Shown here one piece after another: positions 21,712-23,340 of a stretch of 23,340 nt of DNA. Every line of letters begins with the position of its first letter. Positions within the stretch are counted from its first letter, which is position 1. The notes under the pieces were generated by a model. The model searched no databases, was not told the DNA's origin, and saw only the letters and a program-made list of their open reading frames with translations. This stretch comes from an uncultured Alphaproteobacteria bacterium. GTDB taxonomy: Bacteria; Pseudomonadota; Alphaproteobacteria; Rhizobiales; Pleomorphomonadaceae. A program made the translations under genes and the position numbers. The stretch covers positions 1-23,340 of the forward strand of contig CALCDT010000262.1 of the NCBI GenBank assembly GCA_937900425.1. The letters are read 5' to 3'.

Positions 21712-22645
21712 TCAGCCCCTCCCCTCCCGCAGCGCCTGCGGCCGCGCGCCCACCACCGCCGTGATCGCGGTGCCGGCGGCGATCGCCCGTTCGAGGCAGC
21801 GGGCGGTGTCGAAGCCGGAAAGATGGGCGGCGAGATAGGCGCCGAGGAAGGCGTCGCCGGCGCCGGTGGCGTCGAGGGCGGCCGCCGCCGGGGCCGGGCA
21901 GATGTGGCGCCGGCCGTGGACGTGGGCCTCCGCGCCCGACGCCCCGCGCTTGACCACCACCGTACCGTAGCGCGCGCCGAGCACCGCGCCCTGCTCCACC
22001 GGGTCGGGCGAGCCGGCGAGCAGCGCCGCCTCCTCGGCGTTGGGAAACAGGAAATCGGCGCCCTCGGTCCAGGCGAGAAAGTTCTCCGGGCCGATCTCGG
22101 CGAGAAAGCCGGTCGAGGCGGGATCGATCGACACCGCCGCCCCCCGCGCCCGCGCCCGCCGGGCGAAGCCGAGCACCGCCGCCCGCGGCCCCGGCGCCAC
22201 CAGCGCGTAACCCGACAGGTGGACGAGGACGACGCCGTCGAGCAGATCCTCGGCGACATCGCCCGCACAAAGCCCGTCGTTGGCGCCGCGGTCGGTGAGA
22301 AAACTGCGCTCGCCGTCCGGGTCGATCAGGGCGACGAGCAGGCCGGTCGGGCGGTCCGGGTCGGCGGCGAGGCGGGCCTCGACGCCGGCGCCGGCGAGAT
22401 CGGCGGCGAGCCGGTCGCGATCCGACGCCCCGACCCGGGCGGCGAGGCGCACCGATGCGCCGAAATGGGCGAGCCAGCAGGCCTGGTTGGCGCCGGAGCC
22501 GCCGGGCAACAGGCGGATCGCCGCGCGCCGGTCGCTGCCGCGCCGCAGCGGCCCCTCGGGGCGCACGACGACGTCGGTCATGACGTCGCCGACGACCACC
22601 ACCCGGCCGGCCGAACCGGCGGCGGCACCGGCCGCGAGGTCGTCG

Positions 22646-22653
<8 letters not shown>
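21712..22653 (-). CDS. psuK: PfkB-family sugar kinase, probable pseudouridine kinase
   Basis: A 313-residue ribokinase-fold kinase. Family marks are GDVMTDVVV near the N-terminus, LLPGGSGANQACWLAHFG (pfkB signature 1) and LDATGAGDAFLGAYLA (signature 2, with the catalytic Asp in GAGD). In the context of psuG it most likely phosphorylates pseudouridine to its 5'-phosphate with ATP, in the cytoplasm. From sequence alone ribokinase or another nucleoside kinase cannot be excluded. It starts at a GTG (22651-22653) that lies eight bases inside the end of psuG, so the two are translationally coupled. The repeat copy C follows its 3' end. Confidence 0.88.

Positions 22654-23340
<687 letters not shown>

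Overview
The window is very GC-rich DNA with dense coding on both strands. It looks like a chromosomal segment of an alphaproteobacterium, most likely of the order Hyphomicrobiales (Rhizobiales). Reasons: an lptM-like lipoprotein gene directly before lysA, GcvA-like LysR and HutC-like GntR regulators, polar amino-acid ABC transport genes, a FixK/FNR-type box, and three families of paired-palindrome intergenic repeats of the kind common in that order. No tRNA, rRNA, CRISPR array, transposase or phage gene was seen.

Layout. 1-3204 (minus): the start of an unidentified gene and a large protein with two tandem GT-B glycosyltransferase domains, probably for surface polysaccharide. 3205-3829 holds no gene but is relatively AT-rich. 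3830-4717 (minus): a dienelactone-hydrolase-family protein. 5063-6638 (plus): lptM-like lipoprotein and lysA (diaminopimelate decarboxylase); lysA starts with TTG behind a strong hairpin. 6946-11853: a LysR regulator divergent from a Rieske oxygenase, then an FAD-dependent 2-hydroxyacid-type dehydrogenase and a phytanoyl-CoA-dioxygenase-like Fe(II)/2-oxoglutarate oxygenase. Together they look like an oxidative catabolic locus of unknown substrate. 12423-16416 (minus): a polar amino-acid ABC importer (binding protein, two permeases, ATPase) under a HutC-type GntR repressor. Two matching operator-like sites are visible, one before the repressor gene and one on the promoter of the importer operon. 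16531-17013 (minus): an Lrp/AsnC regulator with ATCGTT repeats in its upstream region. 17310-19469 (plus): a secreted-type RTX calcium-binding protein with four copies of an inter-RTX module. 19667-20272 (plus): a HupE/UreJ family membrane protein. 20626-21318 (plus): an OmpW-family porin behind a perfect TTGAT-N4-ATCAA box. 21712-23340 (minus): psuK and psuG for pseudouridine breakdown; psuG runs off the window.

The non-coding DNA gives the most unusual signals. A 134-137 bp element made of two inverted 45-47 bp hairpin arms occurs three times (6740-6876, 11911-12044, 21488-21621). The inner stems of its arms differ in sequence but nearly all keep pairing. A second, RIME-like paired-hairpin element lies at 9192-9386, and a third element bounded by perfect 32-bp inverted repeats lies at 12151-12326. 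I found no single clearly novel multi-gene system. The best leads are the covarying repeat family, the HutC-type circuit, the lysA leader structure and the unassigned oxygenase cluster.
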